From the NCBI GenBank assembly GCA_913057725.1, contig CAJXOS010000051.1:1-39176 (forward strand): DNA of 39,176 bases, written 5' to 3'. Under the pieces are notes generated by a model. The model searched no databases, had not been told where the DNA came from, and was given only the letters and a program-made list of their open reading frames with translations. This document shows, piece after piece, positions 1-8,199 of the stretch. The translations under genes were made by a program, and so were the position numbers. Within the stretch, counting starts at the first letter, position 1, and each line of letters begins with the position of its first letter. The stretch is from an uncultured Lewinella sp. Its GTDB lineage: Bacteria; Bacteroidota; Bacteroidia; Chitinophagales; Saprospiraceae.

Positions 1-57
1 CTGAGCAAAGACAGTAAGCGAGAATAGGCTTAAAACCAGAACGGTATAGACTCTCAT
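1..57 (-). CDS. 5' end of a secreted protein (partial, runs off the window)
   Basis: An ATG at position 57 on the minus strand opens a frame that encodes 19 residues up to the window edge. They read MRVYTVLVLSLFSLTVFAQ: a basic residue, a hydrophobic core and an A-Q cleavage-like end, which is the classic Bacteroidota signal peptide. It lies downstream of the choice-of-anchor-B gene on the same strand, about 80 bases away, so it may be co-transcribed. The mature protein is outside the window, so no function can be given. Confidence 0.6.
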   Translation of the reverse strand, partial: MRVYTVLVLSLFSLTVFAQ

Positions 58-137
58 AAGGGTAGGAATTTTGCGCGCAAGATAAAATATTGCACTCAAG
101 AATACCCGTTGGTCTCAGTTAAATCAAGATTAAACTC

Positions 138-1814
138 CTATTCAATCACCAATCGGATAGCCTCTGCAGAGCCATCTGGTGAAAGGTAGTATATACCTGA
201 AGGCAGATTTGGTAATTGCAGATTGGCACCATCGAGCGTTTCCATAATGGCAGCTCGCCATACTTCCACTCCCTTGTTATCAAGAATCTGCCAGTTTGTT
301 AAACTACTAGCCCCACTGTTGAGTGATAGTAGACTCCCGGCAGGAGCTGGATTCGGAAAAACCTGCCAGTCCTGTTCCTCCGCTTCCACATAAACAGATC
401 TTAGTTCCGAGTTTGAAGTCTTACCGTCAAAGTCACGCTGTACCAAACGGTAAACGTTCCATCCAGCCGAGGGCTTGGTGTCCCAAAAGCGATAGCGCTG
501 GCTTTCATCCGCTGGCTCCCAACCGATATCAATCCATGAATTATTAGGGCCTTGGCGTTCAATCGAAAAGCCTCTGTTCTGTTCTTGTCGACTGGTACTC
601 CAATCGAGTCTGACACCTCCTTTTTCCGCATTCGCGGTAAACGACTCCCATTCCACCGGCAAAACAATATTGAAATCCAAGACGAATAGGCCATTCAGAA
701 CATCCGAGGCGATGATATTCCCAGATGGCAAAAATGGATAAACACCCCAGCAGCCATCGAAGCCATTGTAATTGGTGTTATTGGGTTCGGTATCATAATA
801 GCCTACCTGTACGACATCCGTAGGGTCGCTGATATCAAAGATGGACACACCATCATGGTAGTAGGAAGCAATACAATAGTTGCCAAGTATAAAGGGATTG
901 TGAGCGATAGGCCCCCGAGGACTAGTAGAACTATAAGGGTTGGCAACGCCTAATAGATTGGAATAAAAATCATCTAAGTATTGAGCATCATTCAACACTG
1001 ATATGTCCGCAATTTGGAGTGGGTTACCATTCCTTTCGTCAGCGAATATGATAATATCACCACTCACCCAACTACTGTGGTTAAAAATCTGGTAAGGATA
1101 AGTATTGAGGACACCCAGCTCTACAGGAGAACCTGGAGGATTCTCGCCCGAATCTGTTACTGGAGACATATCATAGATGCGTAGGCCTTGAGTCAAATGC
1201 GAACAGTAAGCTCTATGATTTTCTACGTAGACATCATGAATATAACCGGCCGTAAAAGTGACATCATCCACATAGGTGGGGTTAGCAGGATCTGTATTCA
1301 GCTCATATATAAGCATGTTACCAGGCACATTTCCACCTACGAGATACATTATTCCGTGCGACTCATCAATGTAAAGGTTATGGGCTGTGGTGAAATCATC
1401 GCGTAATTGACCTTGAAGTGTAACACGGTTCGATCCCGTCCCATTGATATTACATAAATCAAATATCATGAGTCCCTCCGAAGCTGCATCTGACACCGCG
1501 TAGGCATAGTTGCCAAACGTCTTAATATCTCGCCAAATTGAATTCGAATTACCAATTGGTGCCTGAAAGGAAGCAATCTCATCAATATTTGATGGGTCTG
1601 TGACTTCAAAGAAGTGTACTCTCCGCAGAGAACCTACAATGGCGTACTCGCGGCCTCCTACCGCATAGCCCCAAATATCGTTATAGGCAACTCCACTCTG
1701 TATTGGTAGAGAGTTATCATCAAACTGTCCCAACATCGTCATATTCAGTGCATCCTGAGCACTAACTGACAAGCACAACAAGAAGGACAGCCCTAAGAGA
1801 ATAGTACGCAACAT
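138..1814 (-). CDS. Choice-of-anchor B family protein with T9SS type A sorting domain
   Basis: A 558-residue secreted protein. Residues 1-19 form a signal peptide ending in SAQ. The body carries LVIVD-type beta-propeller repeats, seen as recurring units that end in phrases such as GLMIFDL, GLRIYDMS, GVSIFDIS and GLFVLDF, spaced over residues 50-385. This arrangement is typical of the choice-of-anchor B family, whose molecular role is unknown. Residues ~390-475 look like a beta-sandwich linker (PVEWESFTA, common before T9SS tails), and residues ~485-558 form a type A sorting domain starting at VFPNPAPAGS and ending in a short basic or hydrophobic strand. It should therefore be exported by the Sec system, then by T9SS, and anchored at the surface or released. 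A good -7 element lies 147 bases upstream of the ATG. Confidence 0.88.
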   Translation of the reverse strand: MLRTILLGLSFLLCLSVSAQDALNMTMLGQFDDNSLPIQSGVAYNDIWGYAVGGREYAIVGSLRRVHFFEVTDPSNIDEIASFQAPIGNSNSIWRDIKTFGNYAYAVSDAASEGLMIFDLCNINGTGSNRVTLQGQLRDDFTTAHNLYIDESHGIMYLVGGNVPGNMLIYELNTDPANPTYVDDVTFTAGYIHDVYVENHRAYCSHLTQGLRIYDMSPVTDSGENPPGSPVELGVLNTYPYQIFNHSSWVSGDIIIFADERNGNPLQIADISVLNDAQYLDDFYSNLLGVANPYSSTSPRGPIAHNPFILGNYCIASYYHDGVSIFDISDPTDVVQVGYYDTEPNNTNYNGFDGCWGVYPFLPSGNIIASDVLNGLFVLDFNIVLPVEWESFTANAEKGGVRLDWSTSRQEQNRGFSIERQGPNNSWIDIGWEPADESQRYRFWDTKPSAGWNVYRLVQRDFDGKTSNSELRSVYVEAEEQDWQVFPNPAPAGSLLSLNSGASSLTNWQILDNKGVEVWRAAIMETLDGANLQLPNLPSGIYYLSPDGSAEAIRLVIE

Positions 1815-1960
1815 GACTTTCGGTTTACTACGAGTTAAATCAGATTCAAAGCACGAAAGAGCACAGCATAGGGTACGATAGGGACTGGTGCTAGTTGGAA
1901 ACTGCTGTTCAGAAGTGTCGGAAATTCAAGATGATGTGGAGGGGTGATTACCCGGATAAC

Positions 1961-1968
1961 CAAATATA
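1961..1968 (-). promoter_or_regulatory. Bacteroidota -7 element TATATTTG
   Basis: Read on the minus strand this is TATATTTG, an exact match to the Bacteroidota TAnnTTTG consensus. It faces the choice-of-anchor-B gene and would give a 5' leader of about 140 bases. No TTG was found at the usual -33 spacing. Confidence 0.45.
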
Positions 1969-2068
1969 CAGTTTTTGTCACGAGACTTGACGGGTTACAC
2001 TTAGTACAAAACGTCTTGCAGCAGTCGCAAACTGCGATTTTACAATAGCCGTCCTTCTACAAAGAAAA

Positions 2069-2100
2069 TGTCCCAAACCTGAACAAACAGATTTGGGACA
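2069..2100 (-). terminator. Intrinsic terminator of the DUF6159-like gene
   Basis: A perfect 9-bp stem, TGTCCCAAA paired with TTTGGGACA, surrounds a 14-base loop. On the minus strand it is followed by TTTTCTTTG, a usable U-tract. It sits 44 bases past the stop codon of the membrane protein gene. Confidence 0.75.
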
Positions 2101-2143
2101 ATGCCTCCTGATATGCGGAGGTTATGTAAAGGATTCTATGATC

Positions 2144-2983
2144 CTATTTTTTCATAAAAATACCATCCAAGGTTTCTGCATCGAAACCATCGGGCGTATT
2201 GCCTTGCGTATGTTCGTAAGCTGCCGTCAGGAATACATTCCGTGCTGCACCATTTACGATCAGAGTCAAAAGGAAGGTTAGGAAACCTACTAAGACGCCA
2301 ATACCGGGATGAATGATCATTCCGAAGACAACGCCGCTAATGATCGATATCACAATTCCAGCGAGCACCATTAAGCCCAGGCTAAAACCTGCACCAACTG
2401 CTTCGCCCCATCGCTGACGGATGGTTTGTGAACTACGCTTTAAGGCTTCAATCGGATCTACGTCCTCAGCGGCAAGCGTTGGCACCACAAAATAGGTAGC
2501 CATGGACCAGGCAAAGCCGAGAATACTGGATACAAAACTTCCGAAGCGATCTTCCAATGCTTTTAGGATCAAACCTACGGTAGCAGCTACTGCAGCCCAG
2601 GCCAATAACTGGTGAGCACGCTGCGCACTGAAGGAGATACCTGCACGAATACTAGGTTCCTCACCAGCAAAGATCAGTCGTACGTTATGCACTAAGGCCA
2701 CATTAAAGAAGACAATTACAAAGTATGTGACTAGGTAGAATACGAAGGTGATCAGCCAGAACACGACCTCACCCATTTGTTCCATGCGGCCAAAGATAGC
2801 TTCGAGCGCATCAGGGTCGAAACCAGCCAAGCCCAAGAATGCTCCACCAAAGGACAGTACTACTGCAAACAGTGCTAAGCCAGATAATACTGGGAAGAGC
2901 AGTAGCTTCGGATGTGCACCGATAACTTCAAGGCTCTTTATTCCGAGGTCCCAGCCCCGCCCTAAACGATCAAAAAATTTCAT
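2144..2983 (-). CDS. DUF6159-like multi-pass membrane protein
   Basis: A 279-residue polytopic inner-membrane protein. Hydrophobic segments lie at about 27-53, 73-100, 126-141, 151-171, 197-221 and 228-247. The N-terminus (FDRLGRGWDLGIKSLEVI) and the stretch ALKRSSQTIRQRWGE resemble the DUF6159 family, whose function is unknown. The ATG at 2983 directly precedes the conserved N-terminal block, and no signal peptide is needed. It is a single gene with its own terminator. The family assignment is from memory of the sequence pattern; membrane topology is read directly. Confidence 0.8.
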   Translation of the reverse strand: MKFFDRLGRGWDLGIKSLEVIGAHPKLLLFPVLSGLALFAVVLSFGGAFLGLAGFDPDALEAIFGRMEQMGEVVFWLITFVFYLVTYFVIVFFNVALVHNVRLIFAGEEPSIRAGISFSAQRAHQLLAWAAVAATVGLILKALEDRFGSFVSSILGFAWSMATYFVVPTLAAEDVDPIEALKRSSQTIRQRWGEAVGAGFSLGLMVLAGIVISIISGVVFGMIIHPGIGVLVGFLTFLLTLIVNGAARNVFLTAAYEHTQGNTPDGFDAETLDGIFMKK

Positions 2984-3088
2984 CTTCTAGTTTATAGGTG
3001 AAAAATACCCTTACAAGATACGGATATGTAGAAATAGGGTGCCGCTTTTCTCGATGAGCGTCAGGCTACATTCGGCAAATGCATGATT

Positions 3089-3727
3089 TTATTCTTTTTC
3101 TTCTTCATTACAAAGATTCCGTCCTCGCGACTTACTTCCTACCGTCTGGCACTCCACGCAAGGGTTACCATCATCATCTAAGTGAACAAATACACCTTGT
3201 CCATTCGAAAAATCTCCAAATTCATGTTTATCTCCTGAAGGGAAGTAGTACTCCAGAAAATTCCAATACTTGTTGTCCTTTATCTCCGCCACAAACTTCA
3301 CCGCTCCGTTCGGATAGTATTCCCAGTATTTGGTTATGGGATCCTCTTCTCCTAATTCGAAATGGTTTAGGTAAAGCAGTTTGCCATCCTCTGTGAATTG
3401 ATACTGTGGCCCATGGGAAAGTTCCTGGTAAGTGCTTACTCGACGTCGCTCCTTCTTCAGTACCTCCTTATACTGCCAAAGGGTCCAAAAGCGATTTCTC
3501 CGATACTCTTCGTAGTGGACATAGGTTTCGCCACCTTCATAGGACAAGTAGGATTGATGCAGATAAAAGAGCGTTCCATCTTTGGTGTAACGCGCCATGA
3601 CCGACATGGTATCCTCCGCCTCCGTTAGCACCCTAAGGGTACGGTTTGAATATTCTTGGGCATCTCCAGTAAGATTGAGTACACTGAGACTTAATAGCAA
3701 TAGTAGGGAACGCAGGAAGAGCGACAT
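3089..3727 (-). CDS. Secreted MORN-variant (YwqK-like) repeat protein
   Basis: A 212-residue protein. I place the start at 3727 because the frame extends upstream into the endonuclease gene, and this ATG gives a proper signal peptide (MSLFLRSLLLLLSLSVLNLT, then DAQ). The second half holds short repeats of the type YYPNGAVKFVAEIKDNKYW and YYFPSGDKHEFGDFSNG, which match the MORN_2 variant seen in YwqK-like proteins. These repeats form flat beta-hairpins; in Bacteroidota they occur in many secreted proteins of unknown role. The C-terminus is highly charged (NLCNEEEKE). It is the last gene of a run headed by the metallo-beta-lactamase-like gene, 77 bases after the endonuclease stop. Confidence 0.72.
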   Translation of the reverse strand: MSLFLRSLLLLLSLSVLNLTGDAQEYSNRTLRVLTEAEDTMSVMARYTKDGTLFYLHQSYLSYEGGETYVHYEEYRRNRFWTLWQYKEVLKKERRRVSTYQELSHGPQYQFTEDGKLLYLNHFELGEEDPITKYWEYYPNGAVKFVAEIKDNKYWNFLEYYFPSGDKHEFGDFSNGQGVFVHLDDDGNPCVECQTVGSKSRGRNLCNEEEKE

Positions 3728-3804
3728 AATAGATATCCTTTTGATGAGATACGCGAAGTACTCTAATCTATTGCCAATCATTCCGACTTTAAGTGCTAAA
3801 CCCA

Positions 3805-4899
3805 CTATTGAGTTACTACCAAACGCAGTTGTTGAACGTAAGTGGATGAAGCACCAACCAAACGTACATGACAATACCAAAAGCCTGTATGAGGTAGCTG
3901 CATTGGTAAATTAAGTGTACCGGCAACAACATCCAAGCGTTCGCTCTGATATAAACGACCGCTAGCATCGTAGTAATCCAACCACAACTCTCCTGACTCT
4001 ACTGCTTCCAGACTCAGCACGCCACTTCCTCTGCTAGGATTCGGTGCGAATTGCGCTACCAACGGTTTTGCAAGTGGATCTGCCGTGTTGGTGATACAAT
4101 TATTACCAACTAATTCCTGACAATAGAGGCGAGCCGCTAAGGTGCAGTCTAGCACAAAAGGATTCGGTTTATCATCTTGGTGAGTAGCAATTTGAAAAGT
4201 ACGCTCCCACTCCAACTGATCCACCGGATCTTGATCATGCCAACGACAGAGCGTTTCGCGCATTTGATTAAAGAAATTGGGCGCTTCGGCATTGGCCTCG
4301 TCGCGATAGATGGAGTAGAAGTACATCATTGCGCGGGCGATATTCCCCTTGAAAACTTCTCGAGGTTCGAAGGCCACATTCTGACGGTACTCACTATAAG
4401 CATTCCGATTCGTAGCTGGTGGACTAGTAAGCTCTTGATTCAGGTAGTACCAGCGATCCGTCAACACATCTGATATGTCGCCGAAAGGAAGGTTGCCGCG
4501 GTCGGCATTTACGTCCACTCTGGTCGGAAACAAATGGTGCATATCTGCACGAGCGGGATCAAGATCGGCTCCATTTGCCCGGGGCCATCCGTGCTCTGTA
4601 TTCAAGCCCGCACCATCCTGAAATGCAGCTTGGGTGGGGTCTTGTCCAGGAGGCATGTACACAGGCCAGTCTGTATAAACACAACGAAGGCTATCGCCTT
4701 GCTGATAAACACTACCAAATAAGGTATCCCTTGACTGAGAAAAAGGTAAGACGCTGGCAGGCGTAAAGTTTTCTTGAACCGCTTCTAACAAATCTTGGCC
4801 ATCCAGCTCGGGAAAGACTGGCTGATGTCCCTGCCCGAGCAGTGAGCTCGCTGCAATTAAAAGAGTAAAAAACGACAAGTAATAATAGCGATGGTTCAT
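3805..4899 (-). CDS. Secreted endonuclease I (EndA/NucM family) with T9SS type A sorting domain
   Basis: A 364-residue secreted DNase/RNase candidate. The chosen ATG at 4899 gives the signal peptide MNHRYYYLSFFTLLIAASSL followed by LGQ; upstream in-frame ATGs would run into the preceding gene. The endonuclease I core lies at about residues 60-270, with NTEHGWPRANG (His103) and ADMHHLFPTRVDVNADRGN (His121/His122), the beta-beta-alpha-Me motif of NucM-type enzymes. These cut single- and double-stranded DNA non-specifically in a metal-dependent way. Residues ~285-364 (FAPNPSRGSG onward) form a T9SS type A sorting domain. A role in scavenging extracellular nucleic acid is inferred. It begins 22 bases after the metallo-beta-lactamase stop, so the two are probably co-transcribed. 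Confidence 0.88.
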   Translation of the reverse strand: MNHRYYYLSFFTLLIAASSLLGQGHQPVFPELDGQDLLEAVQENFTPASVLPFSQSRDTLFGSVYQQGDSLRCVYTDWPVYMPPGQDPTQAAFQDGAGLNTEHGWPRANGADLDPARADMHHLFPTRVDVNADRGNLPFGDISDVLTDRWYYLNQELTSPPATNRNAYSEYRQNVAFEPREVFKGNIARAMMYFYSIYRDEANAEAPNFFNQMRETLCRWHDQDPVDQLEWERTFQIATHQDDKPNPFVLDCTLAARLYCQELVGNNCITNTADPLAKPLVAQFAPNPSRGSGVLSLEAVESGELWLDYYDASGRLYQSERLDVVAGTLNLPMQLPHTGFWYCHVRLVGASSTYVQQLRLVVTQ

Positions 4900-4921
4900 G
4901 GGGTATAGTTGAGCGGCTGAT

Positions 4922-5659
4922 TTATTTCTTACGATCATCAGCAAATAGATCAATTGTGTATTGTAGGAGTTCAGGACCACCATGATGACCATGGCCGGGT
5001 ACTACATGCTGAACATCAGGAAACTGCTTACGGACCTTCTCCACCGAGTCAGACCAATCTTCTACCGAAGCATCTGACAGGTTTCCTTTTCCTGCGCCAT
5101 TCGCTTTGAGCATACAGCCTCCGAATAGCACAGCTTCATCAGACACATAACTGACGATATTGTCCGGAGAATGAGCATGACCTGGACGGTAGTTGACAAT
5201 CCGTTGCTCGCCTATTTTGAGGACTTTCTTGCGTCCAAACTTCTTCAGCGGTGGCGTAGTGCCTTCACGTTCACAAAGCGCGGCCGTTTTCCGGCTTCCA
5301 TAAGTCATGATTCCGCGAGCATGGATACTATCTATACCTGCCATGCAATCCTCGTGAAAATGATTAACAACAACAGCCTCTACAGAATATCCAGATTCAT
5401 CTACCAGATATTGAAGCAAGCGAGTGGTCGTCTTTTCTGTGACGGGCGTATCAAATATTACAACCGAAGAGTCGACAATATAGATGAGACCATTACAGCC
5501 AACACGGCCGAAGCCATCGAACACCTTATAGGATCGGTGAATCATAGTGTTCTCGGTAAGCGGTATCAATTGGAGATCTTCTCCAATTTGCTGACGAGCC
5601 TGGCCGTTTACGAACGGCGAAATCATGAAAAAGCAACAAGCTAAAAGTAGTAATCGCAT
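4922..5659 (-). CDS. Subclass B1-type metallo-beta-lactamase homologue
   Basis: A 245-residue exported zinc hydrolase candidate. Signal peptide: MRLLLLACCFFMISPFVNGQ. The start at 5659 is chosen because the furthest-upstream in-frame ATG (5692) lies inside the putative -7 element; an ATG at 5668 is also possible. All six zinc ligands of subclass B1 are visible: NHFHEDCMAG gives His100, His102 and Asp104; GHAHSPDN gives His163; GGCMLK gives Cys182; and PGHGHHGG gives His223. Lys185 and the Asn in GKGNLSDA fit the substrate-contact positions of B1 enzymes. The Cys directly after the HxHxD aspartate recalls CcrA/CfiA. B1 enzymes open beta-lactam rings in the periplasm; activity here is inferred. 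Other MBL-fold hydrolases rarely keep the GGC-K and GN-DA pattern, so I regard B1 as likely. Confidence 0.85.
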   Translation of the reverse strand: MRLLLLACCFFMISPFVNGQARQQIGEDLQLIPLTENTMIHRSYKVFDGFGRVGCNGLIYIVDSSVVIFDTPVTEKTTTRLLQYLVDESGYSVEAVVVNHFHEDCMAGIDSIHARGIMTYGSRKTAALCEREGTTPPLKKFGRKKVLKIGEQRIVNYRPGHAHSPDNIVSYVSDEAVLFGGCMLKANGAGKGNLSDASVEDWSDSVEKVRKQFPDVQHVVPGHGHHGGPELLQYTIDLFADDRKK

Positions 5660-5689
5660 GGTAAGCATTCTTTGCATCCAGATCGGGAG

Positions 5690-5697
5690 CAAAGGTA
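5690..5697 (-). promoter_or_regulatory. Bacteroidota -7 element TACCTTTG
   Basis: On the minus strand the bases read TACCTTTG, an exact TAnnTTTG match 31 bases upstream of the chosen metallo-beta-lactamase ATG. Transcription would start near 5684, which excludes the ATG at 5692. No -33 TTG is seen at the usual spacing. Confidence 0.5.
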
Positions 5698-6076
5698 TGG
5701 AAAAGGGATGAGGGAGCTAGTGTTAAAAATCATAGGTGCGTTAAATGTGATTATCCGTAGGGATTTGGTTATTGGGCGTAGAATCCCCTTGGGAGGGGAC
5801 CCACCCGCTGCCTGGACGCCAGCCCGCTTTTCCAACATCTTTGGAGTACGGGCAAACCACCACCATTGCTTACCATGTGGTAAACACCAATCATTGTTTT
5901 TAACACTGAATCCCAATGTGCCGTCTTAGAGAAAACAACACAACCTGTTGACCAAGCGAATAGATGGTTCGCTCCAGGGGCTAATGACCTTCGAGAAGGT
6001 CGAACGAGGGGTCTGTACCGGTCCGACCAACATGGTGAAATTACGATTAGTGGGAATAGAAGACAACTAAATGGGA
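5698..6076. other. Hairpin-rich non-coding region
   Basis: About 380 bases with no credible gene. Three compact inverted repeats stand out: TCCCCT/AGGGGA with a TGGG loop at 5784-5799, TTACCA/TGGTAA at 5870-5883, and GACCTT/AAGGTC with a CGAG loop at 5986-6001. Short open frames here have odd composition (Trp-, Cys- and Pro-rich) and no recognisable domains, so I do not call them. It could hold a structured RNA or the remnant of a repeat element. Confidence 0.45.
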
Positions 6077-6601
6077 CTAATTTTCGGTCTCAATTTTTGA
6101 CACCGGCCGACCATAATAGACTTGGCCGCATACTTGTCCGTTCAGGATTGCCACTTCAGGCAGGTGGGCCCATTGGTCAAAGCCTTTCTTCTTTAGCAAC
6201 TGGATACTTGGCAGGTTAGTATCCATGGTCACTGCAAACAGGTGTCTGTAGGATCGGCGTTTCGCTTCGGCCAACATGAAATCGATCGTACCACTTCCGA
6301 TTCCTCGTCCGTGAAAATGGCGATCCAAATAATAGGAAATCTCTATCAGACCTGAAAGGGATTTCCGCTCAGGGCGATACGGGCTAAAGGAGCACCAACC
6401 GGCGACCTCACCACCCGCTTCTATCATGAACACCGGCCAACGATCAGCAGGGTGACGATCGAACCATTTACGACGGTCTTCCTCATCTACCGTTTCGGTA
6501 AAGGCATTCTGCCCACCTGTATTAATCGATTGATTTAGGATCCGTGTAATTGCAGGTAAATCGGCTGCTCCCGCAAGACGAAATTGTAGTGAGTCCTTCA
6601 T
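6077..6601 (-). CDS. GNAT-family N-acetyltransferase (phosphinothricin acetyltransferase-like)
   Basis: A 174-residue cytoplasmic acetyltransferase. The N-terminus FRLAGAADLPAITRILNQSI and the central ISYYLDRHFHGRGIGSG (residues 88-104, acetyl-CoA pyrophosphate loop of GNAT motif A) are followed by TNLPSIQLLKKKGFDQWAHL (motif B). This order matches the Pat/Bar/YncA branch, which acetylates small amines such as phosphinothricin, methionine sulfoximine or related amino acid analogues; the true substrate is unknown. It starts 2 bases after the DinB-family stop and is the last gene of a three-gene operon. Confidence 0.85.
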   Translation of the reverse strand: MKDSLQFRLAGAADLPAITRILNQSINTGGQNAFTETVDEEDRRKWFDRHPADRWPVFMIEAGGEVAGWCSFSPYRPERKSLSGLIEISYYLDRHFHGRGIGSGTIDFMLAEAKRRSYRHLFAVTMDTNLPSIQLLKKKGFDQWAHLPEVAILNGQVCGQVYYGRPVSKIETEN

Positions 6602-6603
6602 GA

Positions 6604-7074
6604 CTACTTTCCTAATGCCTGCCTGATTTGACGAAGATGATGCTCATTGTGCCAAGCCACCTTGTCGAATTCTTCCTTCACCGTGCGCAGGCCCGTTTCG
6701 CTGTGAACATACTGCCGGTCTCCAGCCGAATCGTAATAGGCCGTTGCCAATGTCATTACACCTCGGCGAATAGCCAAATAGATAGCGTGATCAACACTTA
6801 ATTCGCGGTCTGCATAATTCAGTTGCTCTGCCCAAGCATCTTGATCGAAGCCGTACACGACTTGTCCTGGCTTGGCGATCCCACGCCGAATACGTTCATA
6901 GAGTACGCTTTCAGCATCCGCCAAATGGTGCAGTAATTGGCGTATTGTCCACTTCCCCGGAGCATAAGTCTTCTCCAGGTCCTCATCATCAAGATCAAAG
7001 TAAGACAGCGTTTCTTCCATGGAGACGGAAAGAGCTGTCAATAACTTATCCTGGTCAGCGAAATTGATCTCCAT
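6604..7074 (-). CDS. DinB-family metal-dependent four-helix protein
   Basis: A 156-residue soluble protein of the DinB/YfiT superfamily. The signature APGKWTIRQLLHHLADAE (residues 38-55, with His50) and the C-terminal WHNEHHLRQIRQAL (His142, His146) supply the usual three-histidine metal site of the four-helix bundle. Members act as thiol transferases, isomerases or damage-induced proteins of unknown activity; the name does not mean DNA polymerase IV. It lies between the TonB-C/TPR gene (6 bases) and the GNAT gene (2 bases), so the three are almost certainly one transcript. Confidence 0.87.
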   Translation of the reverse strand: MEINFADQDKLLTALSVSMEETLSYFDLDDEDLEKTYAPGKWTIRQLLHHLADAESVLYERIRRGIAKPGQVVYGFDQDAWAEQLNYADRELSVDHAIYLAIRRGVMTLATAYYDSAGDRQYVHSETGLRTVKEEFDKVAWHNEHHLRQIRQALGK

Positions 7075-7080
7075 ACCTAC

Positions 7081-8151
7081 TTATTTACAGATCAGTGATA
7101 GGATGTTGTCAAACCAATCCACTAAGGCAATCCGGCGTGCTTTACTCAAATCTTCACAAGCTTCGCTCAGTTGGTTATTATTCAGATAAGCTTGGCCACG
7201 AGCCATCAGTATCTGAGAATCATTTGGGAAAGCGTCCACTGCTTCCGTAAGCTTCGCAAAGCCGGCTTCCACTTGTTCGTCTTCAATCAGCTGAAGGCCT
7301 TCATCAGCTACTACACGGGCAGCGGTATATTCCTCAACGGTATTGGCACAGGTTTCAATCGTGGGAAGGAAAGACAAACTAAGGTCTAGCGCTGAATTAA
7401 CAGAGCGCCCCTCATAAACAGCTGGGGTCCAATTGCCATAGGTCGAAGTAGCAGCGTCGATAGCTGAATACCAGAAATCAAAGCCTAGATCATTGTAATC
7501 TGTAACGTTCAATATTCGAACATTACCATCACCCTCCACTAAAACCTGGATGTCCATTTGCCCAATTTGGCAGCTATCATTTCCTGAAGTAGGGTAATCT
7601 AAGGCTTCATCCAAGAATGCCTGTAGTCCCTCTGCTCCCCCCTCAAAACTCAGGGCTTCATCATAGATGGTATAGACGGTGTCCCGGCCCACCAATACAA
7701 ATGGATCAGGATCACGCAAACGGAATCGTACAGGTAGGCTAAACTGTACCCGAACTACTTCTCCATTCTTTCGACCGGGCACCCACCTTAAGGCTTGCTC
7801 TTGCATTCCTAGCACCACGCCAAGCGCTGCCAGGCCCGTTCCTCCACCTAAATCACGCATAATGGACGGCTGCGTAATACTTCCATCTTTTTCTACGACA
7901 AAGGAGATAACTGCCGTACCCTGAATATTTTCATTGATCGCTTCCTGTGGATAAAGCACACGCTCGTAAACGTAGGCCAACATAGCCTGGTTGGCGCATT
8001 GTTGCTTAACCGCAATAGTGGTATCCAGTGTTTCACAGATGCTAGGAAATCGAGGCATTTCCTCAACCACCTTATAAATCGTAGTATCTGCTTGGGACCA
8101 ACTTGCTACTGATAGTAACATCAGAGCAATGACATGAAGGAGTTTTCGCAT
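7081..8151 (-). CDS. Secreted TonB C-terminal-domain and TPR protein
   Basis: A 356-residue protein. I chose the ATG at 8151 because it gives a clean signal peptide (MRKLLHVIALMLLSVASWSQ) and because the earlier in-frame ATGs lie within or at the predicted promoter. A TonB C-terminal-like fold follows at about residues 55-145 (LYPQEAINENIQGTAVISFV, then WVPGRKNGEVV and FSLPVRFRL). A second, degenerate copy seems to occupy about 160-270 (LDYPTSGN onward, ending LSLSFLP). The last ~75 residues form a TPR-like helical hairpin (AFPNDSQILMARGQAYLNNN). There is no N-terminal anchor or proline-rich spacer, so it is unlikely to be a true energy transducer. It heads an operon with the DinB and GNAT genes. 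Confidence 0.8.
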   Translation of the reverse strand: MRKLLHVIALMLLSVASWSQADTTIYKVVEEMPRFPSICETLDTTIAVKQQCANQAMLAYVYERVLYPQEAINENIQGTAVISFVVEKDGSITQPSIMRDLGGGTGLAALGVVLGMQEQALRWVPGRKNGEVVRVQFSLPVRFRLRDPDPFVLVGRDTVYTIYDEALSFEGGAEGLQAFLDEALDYPTSGNDSCQIGQMDIQVLVEGDGNVRILNVTDYNDLGFDFWYSAIDAATSTYGNWTPAVYEGRSVNSALDLSLSFLPTIETCANTVEEYTAARVVADEGLQLIEDEQVEAGFAKLTEAVDAFPNDSQILMARGQAYLNNNQLSEACEDLSKARRIALVDWFDNILSLICK

Positions 8152-8172
8152 AGTAATAACCGTCATTTTGCG

Positions 8173-8199
8173 CAAAAGTATAGTATTAAAACGAGTCAA
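8173..8199 (-). promoter_or_regulatory. Promoter of the TonB-C/TPR, DinB, GNAT operon
   Basis: On the minus strand TTG (8197-8199) is followed after 16 bases by TACTTTTG (8173-8180), an exact -7 consensus. The spacing is slightly shorter than usual. It overlaps the base of the upstream terminator hairpin. Confidence 0.55.

Larger units (their letters stand above)
1815..2143. other. Non-coding gap between the choice-of-anchor-B and DUF6159-like genes
   Basis: This 329-base stretch holds the candidate promoter at 1961-1968 and the terminator hairpin at 2069-2100. I see no credible coding frame or RNA gene in the rest. Confidence 0.6.

Noticed and set aside
3728..3880. N-terminal extension of the MORN-like protein to position 3880
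   Set aside because: It overlaps the endonuclease gene in another frame and hides a proper signal peptide that starts at 3727.
5641..5929. Open frames on both strands in the gap upstream of the metallo-beta-lactamase gene
   Set aside because: Composition is odd (Trp, Cys and Pro clusters), there is no domain or signal peptide, and they overlap the -7 element and hairpins.
6604..7074. DinB as translesion DNA polymerase IV
   Set aside because: The 156-residue, three-histidine four-helix protein belongs to the DinB/YfiT superfamily and has no polymerase motifs.
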